From Candidatus Equicola faecalis (lineage in GTDB: Bacteria > Bacteroidota > Bacteroidia > Bacteroidales > Bacteroidaceae), in assembly GCA_018065185.1 (NCBI GenBank), contig JAGHTU010000022.1, forward strand, positions 61,305-125,304: 64,000 bases of DNA. Direction: 5' to 3'. How positions within the stretch are numbered: position 1 is the stretch's first letter; the number at the start of each line of letters is the position of its first letter. Made by a program: the position numbers and the translations under genes. The notes below the pieces were generated by a model. The model did not search any database. It was not told the origin of the DNA and was given only the letters and a program-made list of their open reading frames with translations. Shown one piece after another: positions 1-9,328 of this stretch.

Positions 1-1272
1 ACAGGGACGCTGAGCAGGTCGGCTTGCAACTGCATGAGGAAGTGGTTCTTTGTCGGTCCGCCATCGGCACGCAGTTCGCGTAGCGTGATTCCTGCCGCAT
101 CGGTCATCGTGCGTATGAGGTCTGTTATCTGGTAGGCTATGCTTTCGGTGGCTGCACGCACCACATGTGCGCGTGTGGACGACAGGGTAAGTCCCAGTAT
201 GGCTCCCCGTGCGTCTGACTTCCACCATGGTGCGCCCAGTCCCGCAAATGCCGGCACCATATACACACCGCCATTGTCTGGCACAGAGGTGGCGAGACTC
301 TCACATTCCGCTGTCTCGGAGAGCATCTCCAACTGCTCTTTCACCCATTTTATTGTTGCTCCCGTGCAGTGTATGTTTCCTTCGAAGGCATAGAAAACCT
401 TGCCTAGAGCCGCAAAGCCCACGCTTGTGACGAGTCCGGGAGGTGCAAGGGCGCATCCTTCGCCGATGTTGACCATTACTGACGACCCTGTGCCGTAGGT
501 AGCTTTCCCCAGTCCTTCTGTGAAACACATCTGCCCGGCGAGTGCTCCGTGGCTGTCGCCCAGTACACCGGCAATCGTCGCAGGTTTTGTGAATAGTCCC
601 TCTACGGTGGTCTCCCCATAGACGGCATCGCATGGTAGCGGTTGTGCCATCATCTGCCTTGGTATGGTGAGCATCGCCAGTAGGTCGTCATCCCAGTCAA
701 GGGTATGGATATTGAAAAGCATTGTGCGCGAGGCATTGGTGTAGTCTGTGGCATGCACTTTGCCTTGTGTGAGTTTCCATATCAGCCATGAGTCAATAGT
801 GCCCATGAGCAACCGACCTTCTTCGGCATCTTCACGTGCGCCGGGCACGTTGTCGAGAATCCATTTTGCTCCGCTCCCCGAGAAATATGGGTCAATGAGC
901 AGTCCGCTCTTCTCCTGCACCATCGGTCCGTAACTCTTTACCTTCAGTTCATTGCAGATATCGGCTCCGCGCATACATTGCCACACTACAGCGTTGCACA
1001 CCTGATGCCCCGTCTCTTTGTTCCACACCACAACAGTTTCCCTCTGGTTGGTTATTGCCAGGCTGTAATCTTCATCGCGCTGGTCGCCAACAAGGTCAGA
1101 TATCACCTTCACGCAGTTTCGGTAGATTTCTTCTGCATCATGCTCCACCCATCCGCTACGCGGATAGTATTGATGGTGTTCGCGTGAGGCTGTTTTCAGT
1201 AGCTGTCCCTGCTCATCAAAGAGCAACGCTTTCGTTGCCGATGTGCTTTGGTCTATGGCGATTATTTTCATT
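1..1272 (-). CDS. FGGY-family carbohydrate kinase, 3' end truncated by window edge
   Basis: Reverse-strand translation from ATG at 1272: MKIIAIDQSTSATKALLFDEQGQ...LAITNQRETVVVWNKETG...GVLGDSHGALAGQ, an FGGY kinase pattern. Absent from the ORF track because it runs off the edge. Confidence 0.9.
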
Positions 1273-1285
1273 TCAGTAGAGTTAA

Positions 1286-2224
1286 TTATTTTACAAACTC
1301 TTTCGCGGCTTTGACGATGCCGTCAGCATCGAGCCCATAGTGGTGGAAGATTTCCTTGTTTGTTCCGTGTACGGCATTTTCATCAGGGATGCCGAGGATT
1401 CGAACTGGCACAGGGCTTTCTGATAGTGTCTCTGTGACGATGCCACCGAGTCCGCCAAACTGCGAATGTTCCTCTACGGTGATGATGCGCCCAGTTTCGC
1501 AGGCAGCCTTGCGCACAGCTTCTGTATCGAATGGCTTGATGGAAGAGCAGTCGAGCACACGTGCGGAGATGCCTTCTTCTTTCAGTCGTTTCCCTGCCTG
1601 CAGAGCGTGCCATACGGTTTCGCCGGCAGCGATGATGGTGAGGTCGTTACCCTCAAGGAGCGTTATCGCCTTACCTATCTCAAATGGGCAGTCGCCGTCG
1701 TATACCTCAGGCACTTCTGCGCGCCCTACGCGTACGTACGCTGGTTCGTCAAAATCGACTAGTGTCTTTACTAATACCTCCGTCTGCTTTGCATCGCATG
1801 GTAGGAATATATTCATGCCAGGGAAACAGCGCAGCACGGCGATGTCATGTAGCGAGTGGTGTGTTGCTCCCAATGCTCCGTAAGCCACTCCTCCTGACAC
1901 TCCGAGTATGGTCACGGGGTTGTGGCTATAAGCCAAGTCCACTTTCACCTGTTCCAGTGAGCGTGCCACATAGAAACATGCCGGACCGCAACAGAACACT
2001 TTCTTTCCGCTGTGTGCCAATCCTGCCGAGATGCCTACAGCATCCTGCTCGGCAATGCCACATTCCACCAGTTGTGCTGGCAGTTCGTTGGCGAAATCGG
2101 TCAGCGTCACAGAGCCGCGTGCATCGGTGGTGACAGCAATAATATCTTTATCTTTCTTTGCCAGTTCCAACAATGTGTCGGTAAAGGCTTTTCTACATGC
2201 TTTTTCCATTGTTGTTGAGTTCAT
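1286..2224 (-). CDS. Transketolase C-terminal subunit
   Basis: 312 aa; ...VECGIAEQDAVGISAGLAHSGKKVFCCGPACF..., transketolase pyrimidine-binding and C-terminal domains; abuts the N-terminal subunit. Confidence 0.93.
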   Translation of the reverse strand: MNSTTMEKACRKAFTDTLLELAKKDKDIIAVTTDARGSVTLTDFANELPAQLVECGIAEQDAVGISAGLAHSGKKVFCCGPACFYVARSLEQVKVDLAYSHNPVTILGVSGGVAYGALGATHHSLHDIAVLRCFPGMNIFLPCDAKQTEVLVKTLVDFDEPAYVRVGRAEVPEVYDGDCPFEIGKAITLLEGNDLTIIAAGETVWHALQAGKRLKEEGISARVLDCSSIKPFDTEAVRKAACETGRIITVEEHSQFGGLGGIVTETLSESPVPVRILGIPDENAVHGTNKEIFHHYGLDADGIVKAAKEFVK

Positions 2225-3055
2225 TTAGTCCTGCAATGCTTTTATCCGTTCCTCTATCTCGTTGAGAGCCTGTGTGTATTGCTCCTGTGTCGGCACACCG
2301 TGATGCCATTTCGCCACGTTCTCCATATACGATACTCCCTTGCCCTTCGTGGTGTGCGAGATGATGAGGTGAGGCTTTCGGCATGTATAGTCTATGGCTT
2401 TGAATTTGCAGATGATCTCTTCCATGTCGTCACCATCAATCTCAATGACGTCCCATCCGAAGGCTGTCCATCGTGCATTCATGTCTTCTAGTGTCATCAC
2501 GTCTTCCGTGCACCCCGATATCTGTAGCATATTGCGGTCAATGATAGCCACGAGGTTATCCAGTTTATAGTGACTGCCTGCCATCGCTGCTTCATAGATA
2601 CTACCTTCGCCCTGTTCGCCGTCGCCCATCAACACGAATGTCTTGTAGGCTTTGCCGTCCATCTTGGCTGCAAGTGCCATTCCTACACCGATAGGCAGTC
2701 CGTGCCCGAGCGCACCGGAGTTCACCTCTATTCCCGGCACTTCTATCGTGGGATGCCCAGCCAGTGGCGAGAGGTAGTGCCCGAGTGTGTCAACGAGTGT
2801 TTTCTTTATGAATCCGCGTGCTTCGAGTGTCACATACAGAGCCTCCACGCAATGCCCTTTGCTGAGCACGAAGCGGTCGCGCTCTGGCATCTTCGGGTGG
2901 TCGGCGTCAATGTTCATCAACTCGAAATACAATGCTGTCATCACGTTCAAACAGGAGAGGTCTCCCCCCGTATGACCAGCATTTGCACTATAGATGATTT
3001 CTATCAGACGATGGCGGCTTTTCTCCGCTTGTAGTTTAAGCTTGTTTATCTGCAT
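2225..3055 (-). CDS. Transketolase N-terminal (TPP-binding) subunit
   Basis: 276 aa; SANAGHTGGDLSCLNVMTALYF...VLMGDGEQGEGSIYEAAM, TPP-binding motif. Confidence 0.93.
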   Translation of the reverse strand: MQINKLKLQAEKSRHRLIEIIYSANAGHTGGDLSCLNVMTALYFELMNIDADHPKMPERDRFVLSKGHCVEALYVTLEARGFIKKTLVDTLGHYLSPLAGHPTIEVPGIEVNSGALGHGLPIGVGMALAAKMDGKAYKTFVLMGDGEQGEGSIYEAAMAGSHYKLDNLVAIIDRNMLQISGCTEDVMTLEDMNARWTAFGWDVIEIDGDDMEEIICKFKAIDYTCRKPHLIISHTTKGKGVSYMENVAKWHHGVPTQEQYTQALNEIEERIKALQD

Positions 3056-3274
3056 AGATTTGATGTTAGATATGGTAAAACATTTATCAAGGCAAAGGTA
3101 ACATTATTTTGGGTCATCTGCAAGGGAAAGACACTAACTAGTAAAATCAAAAAAGATAAAATTTTCGCAAGGCGAGCATAAATCCAAAAAATAATTGTCA
3201 AAGATCATTTTTTAGCCCTAAATTTTCCAATGTCACGAATGTCATGAAAAGTCAATGAATTCTGGGCGAGGGAA

Positions 3275-3362
3275 AATCAACCTATCAACCCTCCTCAATC
3301 GAACTGACAAGTTGGTCAAATCGACCCAACGAGTTGGGCGAATCGAGCCGTCGAGTGAGGCA
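3275..3362 (+). repeat. Diverged family 1 22-bp array (about 4 units)
   Basis: AATCAA/AATCGA at 3275, 3297, 3319 and 3341, exact 22-bp spacing. Unit 2 AATCGaactGACAAGTTGG matches AATCGtcgtGACAAGTTGG at 26575. Downstream CGAGTGaggCACTTCaAA resembles CGAGTGcaaGACTTCgAA at 26622. Confidence 0.65.
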
Positions 3363-3571
3363 CTTCAAAGCCTCCCTGCTTTCCGACACTCAGTTTAAAG
3401 TGGACAGCGCGACAGTTAGCAAATTCGCTCGTCGTAAGCAGACATTCTCAATGTTCGCTCCACAAGGGAGGAAGTAAAAGAGGAGTTTAGAGCCTCTCAA
3501 CTTTTAAAACCTACTGATTTATCTATTTTCTTTTTACCTTTGTCAAAGAAAAGGTAAGTATTCCGATTGTT

Positions 3572-4450
3572 ATGATGAGGACAGAAAAAATGAGTGATGA
3601 TTCGTTGCGGGCGTTTGTTCCTGCCAAAATAAATCTTGGACTGAACATCGTCTCGTGTCGCGATGATGGTTATCATAACCTTGAAACGGTGTTTTTCCCT
3701 GTGCCGCTGTATGATGAACTCACGCTGAGGCGTACCTCTGCGAGCGAGTGCGGTGAGGGAGCGTCACTTTCCATGCAAGGATTAACGGTCGTGGGGGATG
3801 TGAATGATAATCTCGTGATGAGGGCTTACCGTCTCCTGTGCGCTGACTTTTGGAGTCTTTCGGAGTTTCATCTGTATTTTGACTTGAAGAAACGCATACC
3901 TACTCAGGCTGGTATGGGAGGAGGCTCGGCAGATGCTTCCTACGCTCTGCTCTTGCTTGACAGGATGTTTGACCTGCATCTTACGGAGGACGCTTTGGCG
4001 GATTACGCCCTGCGTCTTGGTGCCGACTGCCCTTTCTTTGTCCGTAATGCTTTTGCCCCAAACCCTTCGCAGGCATTTTATGGCACAGGGGTGGGGGAAA
4101 TGTTACGTCCCGTTGCGCTCTCCCTGCAGGGCTATCGCCTTGTCGTCGTTAAGCCCGATGTGGCTGTCTCCACGCGTGAGGCTTTCTCGCGCATCGTGCC
4201 TCAGAGGCCATCAATCTGCTGTGCTGACATCATTCGACGACCACTTGCAGACTGGCGCGCTTCGCTGAAAAACGATTTCGAGGAGTCCGTCTTTGCTCTG
4301 TACCCTGAGTTGCCAGCCATCAAGGAGCGTCTTTATGCCGAGGGGGCTGTGTATGCTGCAATGTCGGGTAGTGGTAGCGCGATGTTTGGCATTTTTAGTG
4401 CCGATGCCCCACAGCCATCGTTTGCCGAAGCCTACGTCCTGACGCTATGA
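3572..4450 (+). CDS. ispE: 4-diphosphocytidyl-2-C-methyl-D-erythritol kinase
   Basis: FVPAKINLGLNIVSCRDDGYHNLETVFFPV, PTQAGMGGGSADASYALLLL, AMSGSGSAMFGIF: GHMP kinase/IspE motifs. Confidence 0.95.
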   Translation: MMRTEKMSDDSLRAFVPAKINLGLNIVSCRDDGYHNLETVFFPVPLYDELTLRRTSASECGEGASLSMQGLTVVGDVNDNLVMRAYRLLCADFWSLSEFHLYFDLKKRIPTQAGMGGGSADASYALLLLDRMFDLHLTEDALADYALRLGADCPFFVRNAFAPNPSQAFYGTGVGEMLRPVALSLQGYRLVVVKPDVAVSTREAFSRIVPQRPSICCADIIRRPLADWRASLKNDFEESVFALYPELPAIKERLYAEGAVYAAMSGSGSAMFGIFSADAPQPSFAEAYVLTL

Positions 4451-4475
4451 GTTAATTGATAAAGTTCGAAAAGCC

Positions 4476-4658
4476 ATGAAAAAGAACACACAGCCAGTCT
4501 ATGGTTACCGCCCCGTCTATTTCTGTCCGCAATGTGGAAGTATAAACACTTTTACTAATGAGCAGAATTCTGTAGTGTGCTATGAGTGTGGTTATATGGG
4601 ATTCATGGATCCGAATGACACCCGTTTCCTGTCTCATTTTCAGGTGTATGAGTTGTAG
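4476..4658 (+). CDS. Small zinc-ribbon protein
   Basis: 60 aa with CPQC...CYEC pairs. Confidence 0.7.
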   Translation: MKKNTQPVYGYRPVYFCPQCGSINTFTNEQNSVVCYECGYMGFMDPNDTRFLSHFQVYEL

Positions 4659-4738
4659 GTGAAACGAATTGATGCGGAATCGATGCCCGTTTTGTGGAAA
4701 ATTATTAACTTTGCACGATTTATTAAAATAGAAAGAAA

Positions 4739-5677
4739 ATGAAACCAACTTTATTATTACTTGCTGCCGGCATGGGTAGCCGTTATGGTGGGCTGAAGCA
4801 ACTTGACGGTCTCGGTCCTAACGGGGAGACGATAATGGACTATAGTATCTATGACGCTATACAGTCAGGATTCGGAAAGATAGTGTTCATCATTCGCAAA
4901 GATTTTGAGGAGGAGTTCCGCCAGAAAGTGCTATCGAAATATGAGGGTCATATCCCTGCTGAATTAGTGTTTCAGAGCATAGACGCATTGCCGGAGGGTT
5001 TCTCTGTGCCGGAAGGTCGCGAGAAGCCTTGGGGTACGAACCATGCCGTGCTCATGGCAAAAGATGTGATAAAAGAGCCGTTTTGCGTGATAAACTGTGA
5101 CGACTTTTATAATAGGGACGCTTTCCGCGTGATAGGCAAGTTTCTTGCCGAACTACCAGAAGACAGTAAGAATACTTATGCTATGGTGGGCTACCGCGTG
5201 GGGAACACGTTGAGCGAGAATGGTAGTGTGGCTCGTGGCGTATGCTCAACAGATGCACAACGTCATCTGACCACCGTGGTGGAGCGCACACAGATAATAC
5301 GCATCAATCCGCAGACACAACAGATGGGAGCTACCGAGCCTATCTGCTACAAGGATGAAGACGACAAGTGGATAGAGGTGGAGTTCAATACACCAGTGTC
5401 AATGAACGTATGGGGCTTCACTCCAGATTACTTTGATTATTCGGAAGAATACTTTAAGCAATGGCTCGCATCGGACGGTGTGATGCAGAATCTTAAATCA
5501 GAATATTTCATTCCGTTGATGGTGAATAAACTCATCAATGACGGTACTGCCACCGTTGAGGTGCTTGACACTACAGCTACATGGTTCGGCGTGACATATG
5601 CAGCCGACCGTCCTGCTGTGGTGGAGAAGATAAAGCAGTTGGTGGCAGACGGCATCTATCCGCAGAAGCTCTTTTGA
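4739..5677 (+). CDS. Nucleotidyltransferase-like NTP transferase
   Basis: MKPTLLLLAAGMGSRYGGLKQLDGLGPNGETIMDYSIYDA; LAAGMGSRYGG NTP-transferase signature. Confidence 0.88.
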   Translation: MKPTLLLLAAGMGSRYGGLKQLDGLGPNGETIMDYSIYDAIQSGFGKIVFIIRKDFEEEFRQKVLSKYEGHIPAELVFQSIDALPEGFSVPEGREKPWGTNHAVLMAKDVIKEPFCVINCDDFYNRDAFRVIGKFLAELPEDSKNTYAMVGYRVGNTLSENGSVARGVCSTDAQRHLTTVVERTQIIRINPQTQQMGATEPICYKDEDDKWIEVEFNTPVSMNVWGFTPDYFDYSEEYFKQWLASDGVMQNLKSEYFIPLMVNKLINDGTATVEVLDTTATWFGVTYAADRPAVVEKIKQLVADGIYPQKLF

Positions 5678-6717
5678 TGTTTGAAGATATAGTCACACAA
5701 CAGCAGTTGGACAGCATTACGAGGCTGTTGCAGCGCACGGAGCGTATAGTCGTCATCGGGCATCAAAACCCTGACGGTGATGCCGTAGGTGCGGTGCTGG
5801 GCTTCATGCGGTGGGCATCGCTCATCAATGATGAGGCAGAGGTGCAAGGTGTCCTGCCCGATGCTTATCCCGATTTCCTGCAGTGGTTGCCATGTGCAAA
5901 CACCATCATGCGCTACGACAAGAAGTCGGCGGAGGTCTCTGCTCTGATGGAGAATGCTGGCGTGCTGGTATGCCTTGATTTCAACGACTACAATAGGGTG
6001 GGAGCTCTGGAACCCATCCTGAGAGAGTACAAAGGAGAGATAATCCACATTGACCATCATTTGAACCCTACGGTGAAAGCCGATATCGTGGTGTCCAACC
6101 CACAGGCAAGCAGTACGAGCGAGATGGTGCTGAAGATGGTAATACAGAACGGCGACTTCGACAAGATGAACCGTAAATTCTACATACCGATATTCACGGG
6201 TATGATGACTGACACGGGGAATTTCTCTTATTCCAACGCTTCGCCCGACACTTATTATCTCGTGAGCGAGCTGTTACGAAAGAGGGTAAATAGGGAGGTG
6301 ATAGCCCGTAATGTCTATGACAACTTCTCCGAATGGCGTCTGCGCCTGCTGGGATATGTGATGAATCGGAAACTGGTGAATATCTCACGCCTCCATGCTT
6401 CGTATTTCACTCTGACGCGCGAGGAGATGCTCCGTTTCAATTTCATTAGGGGCGATGCTGAAGGACTGGTGAACATGCCGTTGCAGATAAAAGGGCAGAA
6501 ACTCAGTATCTCGCTCCGCGAGGACACTACAAACCCAAATATCGTGTGGGTGAGTACACGCGGAGCATACGATTTTCCGTGCGACGAGCTCTGCAAACGC
6601 TTTTACAATGGCGGCGGTCACAGCAAAGCCAGTGGAGGAAAGATATACGGCACTATTGATGATGCCGTAAGGATAACGCTTGATGCAATAAACTATTATG
6701 CTGAATTATTGAAATAA
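5677..6717 (+). CDS. DHH-family phosphoesterase (NrnA-like oligoribonuclease/pAp phosphatase)
   Basis: IVVIGHQNPDGDAVGAVLGF, IHIDHHLNP, FYNGGGHSKASGGKI: DHH and DHHA1 motifs. ATG at 5677 overlaps the upstream stop (TGATG); the ORF-track start at 5581 is too long. Confidence 0.9.
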   Translation: MFEDIVTQQQLDSITRLLQRTERIVVIGHQNPDGDAVGAVLGFMRWASLINDEAEVQGVLPDAYPDFLQWLPCANTIMRYDKKSAEVSALMENAGVLVCLDFNDYNRVGALEPILREYKGEIIHIDHHLNPTVKADIVVSNPQASSTSEMVLKMVIQNGDFDKMNRKFYIPIFTGMMTDTGNFSYSNASPDTYYLVSELLRKRVNREVIARNVYDNFSEWRLRLLGYVMNRKLVNISRLHASYFTLTREEMLRFNFIRGDAEGLVNMPLQIKGQKLSISLREDTTNPNIVWVSTRGAYDFPCDELCKRFYNGGGHSKASGGKIYGTIDDAVRITLDAINYYAELLK

Positions 6718-6725
6718 TAACGACT

Positions 6726-7364
6726 ATGAAGCAGACAAAAATACTGACAGCATTGTGCATGGGAATGGCATTTATATTCCTTGCGTCTTGTAATGATTAC
6801 GAGACCTATGCCGAGAAGAAGGATAAGGAGAAGGCGGCTATCGAAGCTTTCATCGCCAAGCGCGGAATAAGTGTCATCAATGAAGATAGATTTGCATCGC
6901 AAGGATTTACCACCGATACGATGCGTAATGAGTATGTGAAGTTTGAAAATTCGGGCATCTACCTGCAGATAGTGAGAAAAGGTGCAGGTCAGCCGTTGCC
7001 AAAAGATGAGTCGGCCATTATCATGTGCCGTTTCAAGGAATTTAATATCCTGACAGACTCAGCACAGGCAAGTAATGTCAATCAGCAATATGCACCATTC
7101 CCGGAGGAAATGACCGTCACGAGGAAAGGTGATGAGTTCACTGGCACATTCTCTAACCCCTATGGCGTGATGTATAATGTTTATGGCACATACGTGCCAC
7201 CGGGGTGGCTTGTTCCTTTGAGGTATATAAACATCGATAAACAGACCACATCTGAGGTGGAGGTGTCCAAGGTGCGCGTGATAGTGCCAGCCGAACAGGG
7301 GCACCAGATGGCATCGGCCAACGTATATCCTTGTCATTATGAAATAAAATATCAACGAAAATAA
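6726..7364 (+). CDS. DUF4827-type lipoprotein
   Basis: Lipobox FLASC; FKBP-like layout typical of Bacteroidetes DUF4827. Confidence 0.7.
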   Translation: MKQTKILTALCMGMAFIFLASCNDYETYAEKKDKEKAAIEAFIAKRGISVINEDRFASQGFTTDTMRNEYVKFENSGIYLQIVRKGAGQPLPKDESAIIMCRFKEFNILTDSAQASNVNQQYAPFPEEMTVTRKGDEFTGTFSNPYGVMYNVYGTYVPPGWLVPLRYINIDKQTTSEVEVSKVRVIVPAEQGHQMASANVYPCHYEIKYQRK

Positions 7365-7373
7365 AATACAGTT

Positions 7374-8771
7374 ATGTCACTTATAAAATCTATTTCCGGT
7401 ATCCGTGGCACAATCGGTGGTGCAACCGGTGATACGCTCAATCCACTTGATATAGTAAAGTTTACGACAGCATACGCCAAATTTATATCAGGACAGACCA
7501 GCGAGGCGAACAGACCGACAATCATAGTCGGACGCGACGGTCGTCTGTCTGGTGAGATGGTGCGAAGCATCGTCTGTGGCACCCTCATGGGGTGCGGCTA
7601 TGATGTGCGTGATATCGGTTTTGCCACCACTCCTACTACGGAACTGGCAGTGCGCATGAGTGGAGCAGCCGGAGGTATCATTATCACGGCTTCACATAAC
7701 CCACGCCATTGGAATGCCCTGAAACTGCTGAACGCAGAGGGCGAGTTCCTGACGGCAGAAGACGGAGCAAAGGTGCTGAAATATGCTGAGGGAGAAGACT
7801 TCCGTTATGCCGAGGTGGACGGATTGGGCAAGTATATCGCTGACGACAGTTTTGATGAGAAGCATATCAAGAGCGTCCTTGCGCTGAAGCTTGTTAATGT
7901 CGATGCGATACGCAAGGCAGGATTTAAGGTGTGTGTGGATGTGATAAACTCTGTTGGTGCTATTATCCTGCCGAAGTTCTTCAAGGCATTGGGAATAGAG
8001 GACGTTACATTCCTCAATGGCGAATGTACTGGCGACTTTGCACATAACCCAGAGCCTTTGGAGAAGAATCTCGGTGGTATAATCAGCGAGATGCAGTCGG
8101 GGCGTTACGACATCGGTATTGTGGTTGACCCTGATGTAGACCGCTTGGCATTTATCTGTGAAAACGGAGTGATGTTCGGCGAGGAATATACGCTGGTAAG
8201 TGTGGCAGACTATATCCTTTCGCACACTTCGGGTAATACGGTGAGCAATCTGAGTTCTACACGCGCCTTGCGCGATGTCACACAGAAGTATGGTGGCACT
8301 TACGAGGCTGCTGCCGTGGGCGAGGTGAACGTGACAACGAAGATGAAAGCCGTCGGAGCCGTCATCGGTGGTGAGGGTAATGGTGGAGTAATCTACCCTG
8401 AAAGCCATTATGGACGTGATGCTCTAGTGGGTATCGCTCTCTTCCTCACTTCGTTGGCAGAAAAGGGCGTAAAGGTGAGCGAGTTGCGCGTAACATTGCC
8501 TGACTACTGCATCGCTAAGAACCGCATTGACCTGCAACCTTCAACCGATGTGGATGCTATATTGAATAAGGTGAAGGCGTTATATGAGGGACGTGATGAC
8601 GTGCAGGTGAATGATATTGACGGTGTGAAATTGGACTTTGAAAAGAGTTGGGTACACCTGCGTAAGTCGAACACCGAACCGATAATCCGTGTCTATTCCG
8701 AAGCCTCCACGATGGATGAGGCAGATGCTCTTGGCAAGGAGATAATGAATATAGTTTATTCGCAACTTTGA
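7374..8771 (+). CDS. glmM: Phosphoglucosamine mutase/phosphohexomutase
   Basis: SISGIRGTIGG, GGIIITASHNPRHWNALK, VDPDVDRLAFI, GGEGNGGVIYPESHYGRDALVG. Confidence 0.88.
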   Translation: MSLIKSISGIRGTIGGATGDTLNPLDIVKFTTAYAKFISGQTSEANRPTIIVGRDGRLSGEMVRSIVCGTLMGCGYDVRDIGFATTPTTELAVRMSGAAGGIIITASHNPRHWNALKLLNAEGEFLTAEDGAKVLKYAEGEDFRYAEVDGLGKYIADDSFDEKHIKSVLALKLVNVDAIRKAGFKVCVDVINSVGAIILPKFFKALGIEDVTFLNGECTGDFAHNPEPLEKNLGGIISEMQSGRYDIGIVVDPDVDRLAFICENGVMFGEEYTLVSVADYILSHTSGNTVSNLSSTRALRDVTQKYGGTYEAAAVGEVNVTTKMKAVGAVIGGEGNGGVIYPESHYGRDALVGIALFLTSLAEKGVKVSELRVTLPDYCIAKNRIDLQPSTDVDAILNKVKALYEGRDDVQVNDIDGVKLDFEKSWVHLRKSNTEPIIRVYSEASTMDEADALGKEIMNIVYSQL

Positions 8772-8787
8772 TTCCTTTTTTCTGAAA

Positions 8788-8818
8788 TAGGGAAAATCCC
8801 TTACGGTTTAGGGATTTC
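8788..8818 (+). promoter_or_regulatory. Candidate operator with three half-sites
   Basis: TAGGGAAAATCCCTTACGGTTTAGGGATTTC: AGGGA-AAA-TCCCT inverted repeat plus a third AGGGATTT, just upstream of the -33 box. Confidence 0.4.
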
Positions 8819-8822
8819 ACCA

Positions 8823-8853
8823 TTGAAAGATGATGAGTAACACTATATCTTTG
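8823..8853 (+). promoter_or_regulatory. Bacteroidetes-type -33/-7 promoter
   Basis: TTG (8823-8825), 20-bp spacer, TATCTTTG (8846-8853); matches TTG-N19-21-TAnnTTTG. Confidence 0.6.
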
Positions 8854-8884
8854 CAGTAGATATTTGAAATAAAAACATTGAATC

Positions 8885-9328
8885 ATGAAACGGTCAGTTA
8901 TTATAGTTGTTATTTCCAGTATGCTTCTGTGTAGTTGTGGTGGTACGCTGACAGGTGCTTTTATGGGTGGCGCCCTGGGTGGTGCTATCGGTGGTATAAC
9001 GGGTGGCTATCGTGGGCATGACGTGGGTGTGCTGGTGGGTATGGCAGCCGGTGCGGCTGTCGGTGCTTCGGTGGATGCAGCAGAGGCCAATCGTCAACGC
9101 CAGCAATCTCAAGTGGCAGATGATATGTACATGCATCAGCAAGGCAGAATGTCTAGGCAGGACAGAGCATATCAGCAGCATCGTGATTCCTATGCACAGT
9201 ATTACTATAAGAAGAATGCACAGCATCATAGTTTCAAACTAGAGAAATCGGATTCCGATAAGATAGTGAGACCAGAAGATATGATTGACACTACCAATTC
9301 CGGTAATGATGTGATATCAATGGAGTGA
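8885..9328 (+). CDS. Glycine-zipper lipoprotein
   Basis: Signal with LLCSC; GAFMGGALGGAIGGITGGYRGHDVGVLVGMAAGAAVGA. Confidence 0.85.
   Translation: MKRSVIIVVISSMLLCSCGGTLTGAFMGGALGGAIGGITGGYRGHDVGVLVGMAAGAAVGASVDAAEANRQRQQSQVADDMYMHQQGRMSRQDRAYQQHRDSYAQYYYKKNAQHHSFKLEKSDSDKIVRPEDMIDTTNSGNDVISME

Noticed and set aside
1286-3055. Split transketolase as a broken gene
   Set aside because: Separate N- and C-terminal transketolase subunits encoded in tandem are a known arrangement; both frames are intact.
3424-3460. TTCGCTC repeated at 3424 and 3454 as another array
   Set aside because: Only two 7-mers 30 bp apart; does not fit the 22-bp step.
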